A DNA stretch of 64,000 nucleotides from assembly GCA_030549775.1 (NCBI GenBank), contig CM060172.1:6063861-6127860 (forward strand), written 5' to 3'. The stretch is from Tamarix chinensis. Its lineage: Eukaryota; Streptophyta; Magnoliopsida; Caryophyllales; Tamaricaceae. Below the pieces are notes generated by a model. The model was not told the origin of the DNA. It saw only the letters and a program-made list of their open reading frames with translations, and made no database searches. The position numbers and the translations under genes were made by a program. Positions within the stretch are counted from its first letter, which is position 1, and every line of letters starts with the position of its first letter. This document shows, one piece after another, positions 45,053 to 57,580 of the stretch.

Positions 45053-47930
45053 TGTAATACCTCTTGATAAAATCATTCAAAATGTGTTTAAAATTATGTT
45101 AATATAAGATAAATTAGTGTTGGTTTTAAAATAATCTTGAAATTATAATAAAAATGTGAATTTTAGGCGTATCAATGGACTAGTTTGTCTAACCGATTTA
45201 CTTTAATGGTTAGAGATTAACAATTTTGTTCTTGAAGAATTAGTCGATTGGTTTTCTCAAACCAATGGACTAGTTATCCTATAATTTTATATCTTTTTTA
45301 TGATTTTTTATTCAAATCTCTTTCTAACATTTATAAAAACGTATAATTAGAATCTATTTGTGCTAATGAGAATATTTTGGTACTTTCAGATTATTTTTAC
45401 ACTGTTTAGATCATTATATGATTTTATTTAGTTAAATTTTCCCATTATGAGGCATACCTCACCTTCTCTCTTCTTCATCACTTTCCTCTCTCTCTTCTGG
45501 TAGTTAGGCTATGTGTTTAACTTCTTACACATATTTCATAACTAAACAAACTTATACAAATTTTTTGTTCCTGACTACACTCAACCTCCCTCTCACCAAA
45601 ATGTTTCCTCTTACATCTTTTTTGCCCACACCCAACCATACAAGTTTTATCTATCTCCATCTTATGGATTTTGACCAAGTCCATCTTCTATACCAGCTAT
45701 TCTTGATTCATTTTCACTTATTAACTATTTTTATTACTCTCTTCTTTCTTTCCCTTGGTGAAATTCACTAAGTGTTGAATATTCTCCATTCTTATCCCTT
45801 TTTCCTCTCTATTGAGAAAAAATAGAGGTAGGTCTTATTTTTTCCCCTCCTTGGTTGAGTCATTATCTCTCTTTTCTTCTTATGATCTTGGATTTATTTA
45901 TCTTTAGTTTATTTTAAGTAAGGAAGGATTAAATTTTGAGGAAGGTTGAATATTTTAGCTACATTTTCCTTATAATTATGTTTTTAAGAAAGGGTTGAGT
46001 TTTGCTTTTGTTATTTCTCTTCTTCTTATTTTGATTTTATTTGATTTTAATGGAGTTTCAAAAAGGAGTTTAATAGTTTTGAATCTGTATTCTTTTAGGA
46101 ATCAAACTCTTGGTAGATACCTATCAAGTAGGAGTTTTGTGATTATATGTTCTTGTGGTTCTATGTTCTTGGTGTGAGGTAGATACCTGTCTTAAAGCAC
46201 ATAAAGAGACATTATATTTTATATGAATGAAATTTTTATTAGTTTTTGTGGTTCTATGTTCTTGGTGTGTGGTTATGTTGATCTGGGTCAATTTTATTCT
46301 AGAATTCGAGTTTGAGGTAGGGTTTCCTTCTAAAATTTAAGCATTATTTGTTTCTCTAATTTTATGCATGGTTTGGTAGTTTAAGTATGATTTTATCTAA
46401 ATGCTTACAGTACCATTTATCCATGTGATTCTATGTGTGCAACATGTCTCTTTATGTGCTTTAAGACATAGAAACATTCTAGATTAATATGGTAAAGTTT
46501 GGTGAATTTTGGTGCGTGTATTGAGATTTTGGGTGTTATTTTACCTAGACCAATTGATTGGTTCATTTAAATCATTGACTGGTTGTGTAAAAAGTCACAT
46601 TATTTGGAAATTTTGATCGGTTGGTTACATGATCAATCAATTGGTTTGATGAACTATTTAATTAATGCATATGTGTATTTGAGTGGCTTGTTAAACCCAT
46701 CTAATGGTGACCTTGTAACTAAAGAGGTATGGTCTCTACTTACACCCATTAATTGGCTAGACTAAATTGATCGACTAGCTAGGTTGCTTTCTGCCAAGAT
46801 TGTTGTTAATCGTTATTCTTATTTTGGGCATTTTATGTTAATACCTCAATGTATTACAATATTTAAATTATTATTACAACCATTTTTTCCTTAGAATTAA
46901 TATGAAACATATTAGTGATATTTAGGACTTGAATTAGTTAAGTTTGGTGCCATATTTAACCACCTAATTGGTGACTTTCATGCCTTATGATGTGTTTTGT
47001 GCTATCACTTGAAAACACCCAATTTTGAATAATGATGAAATTTATTTGTGTTTGGTGTTATTACCTAGGAACACCCAATTGGTTATTTATGGAATTAATC
47101 TATGATTTGAGATATCACTTGGTAATTGATAATAATGGAGTAAGATTTTATTCAAACCTTTTCCTCTGACTCTTAATGTAACAGACTAGGAGTTAGCGGA
47201 TAGGTTACCCTGTGGTTTATATTTTTGCTCAGTACCTATTTCTTTCTTTATTGAATTATGTTCAGTAGGTAGGTATGCACATATCTTTGAGGCATAGGAT
47301 TATACTATGGTAGGTTGGCACAACATCGGTGTCTTTCTCAAGTGGGTGAGGTATCCTAGTACAAGACCCCTGGAACTTTGTATTGTCTATTTCTTAGGAA
47401 GGTGTGGTATCCCAACTTTTTAACCCTTGTAGTGGAGGCATTTAAGGTGTGGTGGGTTAATCATCCCAATACAAGCCCCTTTGATGTACTTTGACTACAT
47501 ATAATGGGTGTGGTATCCTAATTTGTGTTAGCCATCACGGGAAGTGCACTTAATGTGTGGTATCCCTACAGAAGAGCCCCTTTGATGTATTTTGACCCTA
47601 TGTGGTGGTGTGATATCCCATTATCATTTTTTTTTGCTCCATAACTTTTTTTCATGGTAGAAAACTAGGTGTGGTTGAACAAATTATCTTAATAACTTGA
47701 AATTATGTGATCACTAAAGGAAGATTTATAGTATGGTTCATAATATGTGGTTACGATGTATTTACTATATTATTATTCTTTGACGATCTCCATGTAAGCA
47801 TACCTTGTTGTATTGTTGCCATGAGTTTGAGTGTTAATTTATATTGGTAAGCTTATCACCATACTACTATATGAAATGTGCTTCCTCAAAGTGTACTAAT
47901 TGTGTGGTTATCAGTTTACCCTGTCTAATG
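45053..47930 (+). repeat. 5' LTR, family C (3' end truncated)
   Basis: The first 800 bases match the LTR starting at 63381 (shared TGTAATAC start, AATTATGTTRRTATAA, the GACTAGTT/ACCGAT cluster, CTTCT...CTCTC pyrimidine block with ATGGTAG). The region 46424-47870 matches the 3' LTR 52072-53580. It has a TTTGCTCAGTACC box at 47225. The match to the 3' LTR stops at about 47870-47930, before the terminal inverted repeat, and gag begins soon after, so the end of the LTR and the primer site are lost. Confidence 0.78.
47330..47625 (+). repeat. Iterated GTGTGGTATCCCAAT block, about 105-bp period
   Basis: About two and a half units are built from GGTGTGGTATCCYAAT, AAGTGCACTTAA/GAGGCATTTAA, and AAGMGCCCCTTTGATGTA with CTTTGACTA(C/T)AT. 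The same block is in the 3' LTR at 53095-53340. It occupies the place where family A has its AATAATAGTGG block. Confidence 0.75.
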
Positions 47931-47954
47931 AGATTTAGTATTCTAAGACATCAA

Positions 47955-48960
47955 TGGCTATGAACCAATGTCTCAAGAATTTTATGGGAACAATTGGGGA
48001 TTTGATGGAGCACTATATTCAGTGTAAGGAGGTTCTATAGCTTTCGCTACCACCTATTCTTTTAGTGTTACTACTAGAAAATTAGCTTTTTAGGTTGACC
48101 TTCATTACCCATCAGTCTCTGATGATCAGGAGGATCTAGATGTGTTAGAGTGTTAGCTAAGGTACTTTGAGAAGATCTTTGTGACTAATGGCTTCCTAAA
48201 GGGTAAGTGGGTGCACATTAGAGTGTTTCACTTGTAGGGTCATACTAATGAATGTTGGATAGGTCGGTAGCTAAGAGAATCTACTACAAATAATTGAGAG
48301 ACTTTTATTAAGATACTAAGGGCATGGTTCTACCCTACTTGCATAAGGATATTAAAGTACAATGAATTCATGGTAACATCAACATACATCTACTGCGGAG
48401 GAGTACTACCGTCATTATTTAGACATGGTCTGGTTTGCTTTAGAAGTTAACGTTAATGAAAGGATGAAGGTTCACGTATTTTATTTAGAGCAGAGTTTGA
48501 GACTTTAGGAGATGCTTGTGGGAACTCATCCACAAGACTTGCAGATCATGTACTACCATACCTTGGAGGCATCTGTGATTATAAAGGCCCTTAGTTCCTA
48601 GTTAGGGGTTAAGTAGAGGTTTTAGGGTGCTCAGCTCCAAGAGGGAGAGAAGAGGTTCTAGGCTACAAGCAGTCATCAACCGAGGTTGGTACCCCAATAT
48701 TAAGGGCAATGCTGTCAGCCAGTTATGAGGTGCTTCATAAGTTAGTGGTGTAGTAAGAACCACCTAGGGAAGGATTACGTTGGATGAATGTTTCCATATC
48801 ATGGTTGCGGTAAGATGGGTCACCATCAAGGGTAGTATCCTATAAGGGAAGGTACATTTGTAGGGTATGGTGGCACAAACATGGCTAGTTCAAAGAGCTC
48901 AACCGACAAAAAGTGGAGCTAACAAGACTACTCTATAGTAGAGGATTTACGGACCCCATT
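47955..48960 (+). pseudogene. gag (capsid) relic
   Basis: Segments in shifting frames align with Tekay-type gag: an early DLDVLEC...RYFEKIF part (about 48137-48180), RAWFYP (about 48329), EEYYRHYLDMVWFALEVN (about 48400), and a late VGTHPQDLQ (about 48520). A worn zinc knuckle at about 48795-48840 reads YHGCGKMGHHQG-stop-YP, so the first and last Cys of CX2CX4HX4C are both Tyr. Gag would form the virus-like particle and bind the element's RNA. It has many stops. Confidence 0.7.
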
Positions 48961-49049
48961 CTGTTTAATAAGCATAAGGCTCATGTAGTGCCACATGATC
49001 ACCTCCACGTAGTCGCCTGATTGTGATGAGTAAGTAGGAGGCTAATAGG

Positions 49050-50440
49050 TAGGCAGATGTTGTCATGGGTATGTTCTTGTTTCTTCCCTTTCTGCTTACA
49101 TGTTTTTTGACTCGAGTGCTTCACACTCCTTTGTGTGTACTACTTTGGTAGCTTGAAAAATATAATTCCTTCTGGTTGGATATATAATTCTTTTGTGTTC
49201 CTATTTTGGGATAGAATTCTGTGTACTAGGTTATATAGAGTTGTGGCCTTAGTCATTAGTGGAATCAAGATTCTGGTAGATCTCATAGATCTTAATGTTT
49301 GTGACTTTAAATTAATCTTTGGGATATATATGCTCATAAGATATCAAGAAATGATCGATTGCACATAGGTGTGTGTGGTTCTTAAGGGACCAAAAGGTGT
49401 TAAGACCTTTTACTAGAGATGAAGGCCTAAACCTTTAACGAGGGTATTGTCCACATTTATGCTTAGTACATTGGTATGGAAAAGTTACCCACTTGATTTA
49501 TGTAGTGTTCAGGATTTGGGTATTAAAGAGACATTGATCAAGGATATCATAACGGTATGGCAACTTCTAAATGAATTTATTGATGGGATCCTAGGTATGC
49601 TGCTAGTGTGTGATATAAAATTCATGATAGACCCTCTACAAGGGATAGAGTATATGTTAAAGATACTCTATCACTTGGAACCAAATGAGATGGAAGAGTT
49701 GCGCACTTAGTTAAAGGAGTTAATAGAGAAGGGGTACTTTCAAATGAGTGTATTGCCTTGGGGAGCATTGGTCCATTTTGTGAGGAAGAAGGATGGTAGG
49801 TTGAGACTCTATATTAATTACTGAGGACTGAACTAGGTTATAATGAAAAACTATTATATTTTACCTCAGATCAATAACTTTTTCTATAGTGTTTTTGAAG
49901 ATAGATCTCAAATCACGGTATCATATGTTGATTATTTCTAAAGGGGCATACTAAAGATAGCTTTCAGGATGGGGTTTGGCCATTATGTGTTCACCATGTT
50001 AGCATTTGGACTCACAATATACTAACAATGTTCATATATCTCATGAAAAGCATATTCCAATAGCACCTTGTTTAGTTTTTCATGTTCTTCATCAAAGATA
50101 ACTTTATTTACTCCAGGACTCATGACGAACATAAGAAGCATCTCAAATTGACTTTGGCATTGTTGAGGACACATTAGTTGTACTCTAGGCTCTCAATGTA
50201 TGAGTTTTGAATAGAAGTGGTAGCTTTCCTTGGTCATTTCATCTTGAAGGAAGGCATGCTGGTTGATCCTTTAAAGATCCGAGCCATATCAAAGTGGTCA
50301 GCAGCGATGAAAGTTAGGGAGATAAGTAGTTTTTTTAGGAATACCAAGCTACTATGGACGTTTCATCTAATATTTTTCCATAATTACTCATTTTTGGACT
50401 TCCTTATTAAGGAAGATGCCATGCTTTCATTAGGATGATA
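49050..50440 (+). pseudogene. Protease and reverse transcriptase relic
   Basis: A protease start, FDSSASHSFVC (usual FDSGASHSFI, so the active-site Gly is Ser), is at about 49108. The RT begins near 49680 with [33 protein letters not shown] (first residues only of the usual SPWGAPVLFVKKKDG) and a GHYVFTMLAFGLT segment (about 49975). The catalytic site (about 50083-50105) reads FFIKDNFIYSR where FIDDILIYS is expected, so one catalytic Asp is lost. FLGHFI and VDPLKI follow (about 50220). Frameshifts are frequent. Confidence 0.82.
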
Positions 50441-50920
50441 AGTGGGTCAAGGATTTTGAGGAGCTCAAGAGGAGGTTAACTTTAGCTCCAGTTCTTGCAT
50501 TTCCATTGGATATAGAGGGATTTGAGGTGTATAGTGATGCATGCGATCTTGGTTTGGGATGTGTGTTGATGAAAAATGAGAGGGTAATGGCATATTCTTC
50601 TTACTAGTTGAAGGATCATGATTCTATTCCACACATAAAATTGAGGTATCTGTGGTGGTCTTTTCCTTGAAGATATAGAGACATTCAATTTATGGAGTGT
50701 AGTATAAGTTCTACACAAACCATAAGAGCCTAAAGTACATCTTCACTCAGCTTGAGTAGAACATGAGATAGAGAAGATAGATAGAGTTGGTTATGGACCA
50801 CAATTGATAGTTGACCTATCATAAGGGTAAGGTCAATGTCAAAGAAGATGCTCTTATTAGGAAGACTTCAAACTCCTTAGGTTCTTTAGTTGTTTTGGAC
50901 TGGATTTGGCAAGATCTTTA
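50441..50920 (+). pseudogene. RNase H relic
   Basis: FEELKRRLTLAPVLAFPLDI and VYSDACDLGLGCVLMKNE (about 50475-50585) are the connection and the start of a gypsy RNase H, keeping the first catalytic Asp (YSDA). RVMAYSSY, a worn LELA region and a degenerate tail follow. There are several stops. It would have degraded the RNA strand during reverse transcription. Confidence 0.85.
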
Positions 50921-52060
50921 GGAGTAGAGCATAGAGATCTTTGGGTTTAGAAATCTTGAGGCAAGGATGTACACTCTCTCAATCACACCAACCATCTTTG
51001 ATGAGATTTGAGCTAGCCACCCAAGAGATGTCAAGCTCAAGAAAATCAAGTGGGCTATATTAGAGGGTAAAGTAGTGGGGGTTTAGGTTTTTGAAGGTGG
51101 TAGTATCCATTTGTGAGGAAGATGGTGCATTATGTAGAGTTGTGGGGAGCTCAGCAGGATTATTTTGGAGGAGGGTCATCGTATGCCTTATTCCATCCAT
51201 CTTGGAGGGAATAAGTTTTATTAAGACTTAAAGTGGGTCTATTAGTACCCTATATGAAGAGGGAGGTTGCAGACTTTATAGCCAGGTGCTTGACATGTCA
51301 AAAGATCAAGATCAAACATAAACTTTTAGCAACGTTAGTTCAACCATTGGAGATTCCTAAGTGGATATGGGATAACATGTTGATGGATTTTATGGTTTGA
51401 TTACCAAAGAATCGTAATGATTCATATGCGATATGGGTGGTAGTTGACCAGTTGACTAAGTCAGCAGTACTCATATGAATGAAGTTGACCTGGAGTATGA
51501 AGTAGATGGCTAGTTCTTATAGGAAGAAAATGCTACAGTACCATGGGGTGACCAAACATATTATGTTAGACCAAGATTGCAGATTCTTATTACACTTTTG
51601 GTAAAAGTTGGAATAAAATTTTGGGACGTAGTTGAAGATGAGTATTTCTTTCCATTCAGCTATAGATGGTTAAATTGAGAGCATTATTTAGACTTTAAAA
51701 GATATTTGAGCGTGTGTACTTGAGTTTTAGGGTAGTTGGGAGGATCATTTAGAATTAGTAGAATTCACCTACAACAATAGTTATCATGTGATTATAAGGA
51801 TGGCACCTTTTGAAGCACTCTATGGACGGAAATGTTGTAGTCCTTTGTGATGGAGCGATTCGAGCCAGATAGTTGTGCTAGGACCATAGATGGTAGAGGA
51901 TACTATCAAATATATCAAACTTATTCAGGATTAGATAAAGGCTTTCTAGGATAGGCAGATGAGTTTTATAGACTTACGGAGGAGAACAAATGGGTTTGAG
52001 GTGGGCGACTAGGTTCTTTTCAAGGTTTTTCCCACATGGGGAGTGAACTATTTTGTTTGG
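50921..52060 (+). pseudogene. Integrase relic
   Basis: The zinc-binding remnant is KREVADFIARCLTCQKIKIKHK (about 51258-51320, described in part). The core has MLMDFM (first Asp, about 51380), a YAIWVVVDQLTKSAVLI strand (about 51427), MLDQDCRFLL (second Asp, about 51565) and FHSAIDG-stop-IESII (third residue Glu kept, about 51655). All three DDE residues are therefore present although the frame is broken. The tail has YNNSYHVIIRMAPFEALYGRK (first residues of the Tekay-type segment, about 51770) and FEVGD-stop-VLFKVFPTWGV (about 51995-52035). It ends abruptly at 52.06 kb where the truncated 3' LTR begins. Confidence 0.85.
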
Positions 52061-52071
52061 ATGGGATCCAT

Positions 52072-54162
52072 GTGACTCTATGAGAGAAACATGTCTCTTT
52101 ATATGTTTTATAATACAACAACATGCTAGAATTAAGATCGTAATGTTTTATAAATTTTGGTTTGTGTAGCACAATTTTAGGTCCTTTTTTTGCCCAATAG
52201 AGTCAATTGGTTCAATGAACCCATTGATTAGTTTTGTGAATAGTTATGGTTTAGAAATTTTGATTGACTAGTTTTGAAATCAGTTGATTGATTTGATGAA
52301 TCAATTAACTGGTTCCTATATGTAGTTGATCGATTTGTCTAACCCATCAACTAGTGACCCTATGAGCAAAGTGGTCTTGTATGTGTTTAGACATATTGAC
52401 AAGTTGGACCAAACCGATTAACTAGTTACCTATGAAAAATCAATTAGTAAGACAAACCAATCATCTAGTCCCTTATGTTATTTTGGTTTAGGTCTGGTAC
52501 GATTAGACTAGTCAATAGATCTTAGGGATCGATCAACTAGTCTAGCTTTTTTCTACTAAGATTGTTAAAAATCATTGTTATTCTTTTGGGCCTTTTATGT
52601 TAATACCTCCATATAATTACAATATATAAATTATGATTACAACTATGTTTTTCCTAGAATTAATCAGAATCATAATCGTGATATTTGGGACTTGAATAGG
52701 TTAAGTTTTGTGTCTTCTCTAAACACCTAATTAGTGGATTTTATGCTTTGTGACATATTTTGTGTTATCAATTGGAAACACCTAAGTTGGATAATAATGG
52801 AATTTATTTGTGTTTGGTGTTATCACTAGGAAATACCCAATTAGTTATTTATGGCATTAATATAGTATTTGTTGTATCACTTAGTAATTAATAATAATGG
52901 AATAACATTTCATTCGAACCTTTTTCTCCAACTCTCAAAGTAGCTGAATAGGAGTTAGTAGGTTGCTCTATGGTTTATATTATCACTCAGAACCTCTTTT
53001 TTTTCTACCGAGTTGTGATTGGTAGGGGTATGGGCATATATTTGATGTTTAGGACTATACTGTGACATGCTAGTATGACATCAGTATCCAACTTGAGTGG
53101 ATGGGGTATCCTAGTACAAGCCCCTTGACACTTTGTATTATTCATTTCTTAAATGGATGTGGTATCCCAAATTTTTAGCTATAATGGTAGAGGAATTCAA
53201 TATGGTGGGCGAGGTTTCTCGGTACAACACCCTTTGATGTATCTCTACTACGTGTGGTGGATGTGGTATCCCAATTTGTGTTAGCCTTCATGGCAGATGC
53301 ACTCAATGTGTGTTGGGTGTGGAATCCTTTTGTGTTTTTTTTTGGTTCCATAACTTCTATTCATAGTGGATAACTTGGTGTGGTTGAATGAATTATCTTA
53401 ATAACTATAAATTATGTCATAACTAAAGGTAGATTTATTATATGGTTTATATTGTGTGGTTACAATGCATGTACTATATTATTATTCTTCCACGATCTCC
53501 ATGTAAGTATGCCTTGTTGTGTTACTGCCATGAGCCTAAGTGTTAATTTATGTTGGTATGCTTACCACCATGATATTATGTGACTTCAATGTGTTAAATG
53601 AGCCTTACCATGTTCTAGGTGGTTTGTTTTACCTGCAATTCATCATACTGATACTGTAATTTTGTGATCATTGTGATAATCAAACTTATGCTCTGGGGAG
53701 CAGAGGATAATTTGAAGGGCTATGATTCTTAGTTAGAGTATATTGAGGATAATGATGTGTTCCAATAGATGTTCATCTATTAGGGTTGGAGATTAATATT
53801 TTGTGCTTGAAAGGTAAGTTAACTGGTTAGAGGTGCTTCTCCCACTTTGTTATGAAGTTTTTGTTCTTTCTAGTATGTAAACAATTAGCTTTGATTTCCT
53901 CTGTTTGGATTTTATAAACTCTCATACTCTTTCTATCTATATCATTATTCTCCTCTTTGTTATCATTAGTATTGTTGTAACATTGTTATGAGCATGCATT
54001 TTTTTTCATTGTTCCATTTTGCCTTGCATCGGGCATGGTTAGGTGATGATCATACTTCTTTCATTGTTGATGTTACTGTAACCTTCCCTAGTTTTTCTTT
54101 TCAAGAAATTCCACATTATTTTTAAAGTATAATTTTTTGGTTCCAAAATTAGGGGTGTTACA
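52072..54162 (+). repeat. 3' LTR, family C (5' truncated)
   Basis: It is homologous to 46424-47930 of the 5' LTR from CATGTCTCTTTAT onward. It has the ACTAGTT/ACCAATC cluster (52190-52550), an iterated GTGGTATCCCAAT block, and AATCTTAATAACT-type shared lines. It ends at 54162 with a terminal inverted repeat. The upstream junction shares the words CCATGTGA and TCTATG with the 5' LTR at 46421, consistent with a deletion between short identical words. Confidence 0.8.
54077..54162 (+). repeat. LTR-terminal inverted repeat
   Basis: Arms TGTAACCTTCCCTAGTTTTT and AAAATTAGGGGTGTTACA. This shows that family C shares the terminal structure with family A. Confidence 0.75.
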
Positions 54163-54167
54163 TAATA

Positions 54168-55575
54168 AATGCAAAATCATGTGGTTATAGAAACTCCATG
54201 AAAATAAAGTAGAAAATTTCCATACAAGTTCCTCTAGATTTTTGTCCCTTATTCATGTTGTCACATCATCCACAAAAATACATCTATGAGGGAAGAATAT
54301 TAAAGTCAAAGCATTATGACTAAAGTATTGATCCAAACCACAATAGTAAAGGAAGAATCCCAAACCCACTAATGAATACTCTAAAAGTAAGTATCAATGC
54401 CTCATATAGGACTCATAGATTACCTGTAGAGTAAGAGGAGGCATAATTATTGTATTATAGTGATTACACCACCATATAATAATAGGAATTGCATCATTTG
54501 CAAAACCTTTCCCAAATGCCATCTTAAGGCTACTTAAGTAAATCCTACTCCCAATATTACACTTAAATTATTAGTAAATTTCATGACATGTACCACTTCC
54601 ACAATCTTATAAAAGAAACACTAGGTAATATACTACAACCACTAATTAAACATGCCATAAAGGGTTATCTAATCACTTATCAAGACTCCACATATATCAT
54701 GCTCATTATAACTCACTACAACAAACACCATTCAAGAACAAACATTTGTTCTCGCTAAATCATCACACTTTCATTTAGAACTAACATACATTCTTTTATC
54801 ATTGAGAAAACTTCTATCATCGAGAAAGAGGAAAGGATTATGATAACACTTAAATATTTTGTACTCTAGGTGCTTAAGTGAGTTTCCCTGTTATCCTAAA
54901 CCTAAGGAAATAAGGAAGGAATGAAGGTTAAACAACTTCATGGATCTATAAGATGTCATCCTAGATCGCCAATGGAAAAGGTAAAGACTAGAATAGAAAC
55001 TAATCAAGTGGAGGTAATTAATAGAAGATTAGTAAATTTTATCAAATATAACTTAAAAAATAAGGATTTACAACCTAAAATGCCAAACGGGTCAATTTTT
55101 AAGAATTGACCCAAAGCAATACGTTAGAAAAATAATTTAATCAACTTTAAATAAAAACTAATTGACCAATATGTGAAAGAATCAAACATAACAAAATTTC
55201 AGAAAACCATTCAAAAAAATTGGGTTTAAGGGCCAAACCACAATCTGGTTAAATCTTATTAATTCATTCAAATTGAAAATTTGATAAATATAATTAGACA
55301 TAATTTATTATATATTATATAATCCATTGATTAAAAATAATAAAAGAATGACCTCATTTAACATGATTAGGATTGTTAAGTAGGAAATAAAAATCTCATC
55401 AAATCTATTAAAGTATTTAAATCAACATTTTACAAATGAAATTAAACATATTCTAAGGAAAATTGTTAAACTATTTTAATGAAATGGTTAAATTATTATA
55501 CCACTTTCAAAATTACAAGAGTTTTGATATAAAATAACAATTTTATTTTATTTTGCATAATATTCATAAATTGGG
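54168..55575. other. AT-rich spacer, no supported gene
   Basis: A 62-codon frame at 54921-55109 is Lys-rich, has no recognised motif, and sits in AT-rich DNA. I do not support it as a gene. The last five bases, TTGGG, are the target duplication of the next element. Confidence 0.5.
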
Positions 55576-56407
55576 TGGTGTGGATTAAAGTGGAAGAGAA
55601 GCGTAGGATCTAATCACTACTTTATTTTGATCAGTCACAAGTTGAAGTTGAGGAAGAATGGTTCGGTTTAATGGTAGATTAAACTCAAAAAATGTAGGCT
55701 TCTGTGATATTATTCCTTTGAATGTTAAGGCACATTCGAAGGGTCTAAAGAGGAAGAATACCACGGGTACTTCTCCTATCTAGATGGACTCCAAAGGGGA
55801 TAAACGATGCAAGCTTAACTTGAGAATTTTGTATTCAAATGATTTCTATATTCCATAATGCATATGCGTGTACAAGGAGGAAGTATATATAGGGGAGGGT
55901 AGCCGACTAAAAGGAATTAACCCTAGTCAGTTATCTCCTTAATTCAAGCTGAATTTAAATCACTTGAATTAAGCTTATATAATACCTAATCTCAATCATA
56001 ATATCATCATTTAAATGATATTAATGACTAACATTATAAAGCTCTACAATCAACTATATGAAATTACAACAAAACCCTAGCTTACATGAAATATACTTTA
56101 GGGTCTACAACAAGTTTAATATAACTAATGATATCACTAACTATATCTTTTTGTAGTGTTATCCCATGTATGCCATAACCTTGCATGCTTTGAATGCTTA
56201 TACAATTTAAGTCTTTTCTTGTGTGTTGACTTCTTCACCTTGCAAATATGTAATATACCTAGAAGAATATGTTGAAGTGTTTTCAATACCAAGCATAGAA
56301 ATATCATCAAGAACATTTAAATGATTGGCTCCATTATTAAGAATGCTAATTCTTCCTTACCTTGAGAATCATTAGAAACATGAGATACATTAGATGCACC
56401 TGCATCA
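55576..56407 (-). repeat. 3' LTR of the 55.6-62.4 kb element
   Basis: Sense start TGATGCAGGTGCATCTAATG, sense end ATCCACACCA. It contains TATATATA at 55884-55891, conserved at 61894-61901 in the 5' LTR. Confidence 0.92.
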
Positions 56408-56450
56408 TTCTACCCAAGTTGAGAATAATTTGTCCTCAAATTATCATTAG
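56408..56450 (-). other. Polypurine-tract region
   Basis: The - strand reads GAGGACAAATTATTCTCAAC then TTGGGTAGAA directly before the LTR start TGATG. A GAGGAC line followed by a G/A-rich tract is the usual arrangement before the 3' LTR in this type of element. The tract itself is worn. Confidence 0.6.
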
Positions 56451-56479
56451 CATAATAAGGATACAAATCATCATTATTA

Positions 56480-57575
56480 AAAGTTCTTGAAATTCCACCA
56501 TAATGATCTGGAATTTCAAGTTCATAAGCATTATCCCCGAATTTTCTTAGTATTTTGAAAGGTTAATCAGCCCTTGGAAATAGTTTATTTTTACGTAAAT
56601 TAGGAAATCTTTCTTTACGCAAATAAAAAAACTAAGTCACCAGGAGAAAATACCTGTGGGGTCCTATACTTATTTGTTTGAGCTTTATACCTGGCATTAG
56701 CTTTGTCAATATTAGTCTTTATTTTCTAGTGAAGTTGTTGAAAGAATTTGACTTTATCCTCAGTTTCAGAATTTTGTAATTCACCTTTATTTAAAGGAAT
56801 CATATTGATTGGCATGTTCGGATTCACTCAATAAACCACTTCAAACGGACTAGGTTGAGTAGTACTTGATGGAATTCAAATGTAAGCAAACTCTGCATGA
56901 GCTAACTTAACATCCCAATCCTTAGTATTTTGATTAACCAAACCTCTTAATAAGTTTCCAAGAGTTCAATTAGTTACCTCTATTTGACCGTCGATTTGTG
57001 GATGATGTGAAGTGCTAAATAACAATTTAGTACCAAGCATATGCCACAAAATTTTCCAAGAATAACTCATAAACATGACATCCCGATCTGAGATAATACT
57101 CTTAGGCACACCATGCAGTTTAATAATATCTCAAAAATACAAGTCAACAACATGCGTGACATCATTGGTTTTATTACATGGAATAAAATGAGCCATTTTA
57201 GAAAACCTATCTGCTACCACAAGAATAGAATCTTTACCACGTTGTATTCTTGGTAACCTTAGGATAAAGTCCATACTAACTCCTTCCCATGGTTTATCAG
57301 GAACTGGTAAAGTTGTGTATAAGCCTTTATGAAAGTAACACTTACATTTTTTACATGTAGAACATATACTTATCATAGCTTGTACATTTTTAACCATTCG
57401 TGGCTAATAGAAATTTTCTTGTAATAATTCCATAGTCTTATGTATACCAAAATGTCACACAATGCTACCTTCATGTATTTCTTTAATTAGTAAATCTTGA
57501 ATACTAGATCTTTGAATACAAAGCTTATTTAGTCTAAACAAAAAGCCATCTTGTATGACATAATTACCATGATAT
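56480..57575 (-). pseudogene. Integrase
   Basis: From right to left, the zinc-binding region (about 57490-57340) has IKEIHEGSI, HFGIHKTMELL and CSTCKKCK. The core starts with KPWEGVSMDFILRLP (first Asp, about 57270), then RGKDSILVVADRFSKMAHF. SIISDRDVMF (second Asp, about 57095-57070) and SHHPQIDGQIEVTN (catalytic Glu, about 57005) follow. NTKDWDVKLAHAEFAY comes next, then QVFSPGDLVFL (about 56650). All three DDE residues are present. About five stops interrupt the frame, including one in the C-terminal part. The longest intact stretch is 57397-57131. It would have joined element cDNA to the host chromosome. Confidence 0.9.
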
Positions 57576-57580
57576 CCATT

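Larger units (their letters stand above)
45053..54162 (+). mobile_element. Decayed Tekay/Del-like chromovirus (9.1 kb)
   Basis: It is flanked by TAATG (45048-45052) and TAATA (54163-54167). It starts TGTAATACC and ends GGGGTGTTACA. The order is LTR, gag, protease, RT, RNase H, integrase, LTR, as in Ty3/gypsy. The integrase C-terminal segment (FEVGD-VLFKVFPTWGV, usual FEVGDHVFLKVSPTKGV) and NNSYHVIIRMAPFEALYGRK are characteristic of Tekay/Del-type chromoviruses. The 5' LTR lacks its 3' end and the 3' LTR lacks its first about 1.37 kb together with the end of integrase and any chromodomain. Stops occur throughout all genes. Confidence 0.8.
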
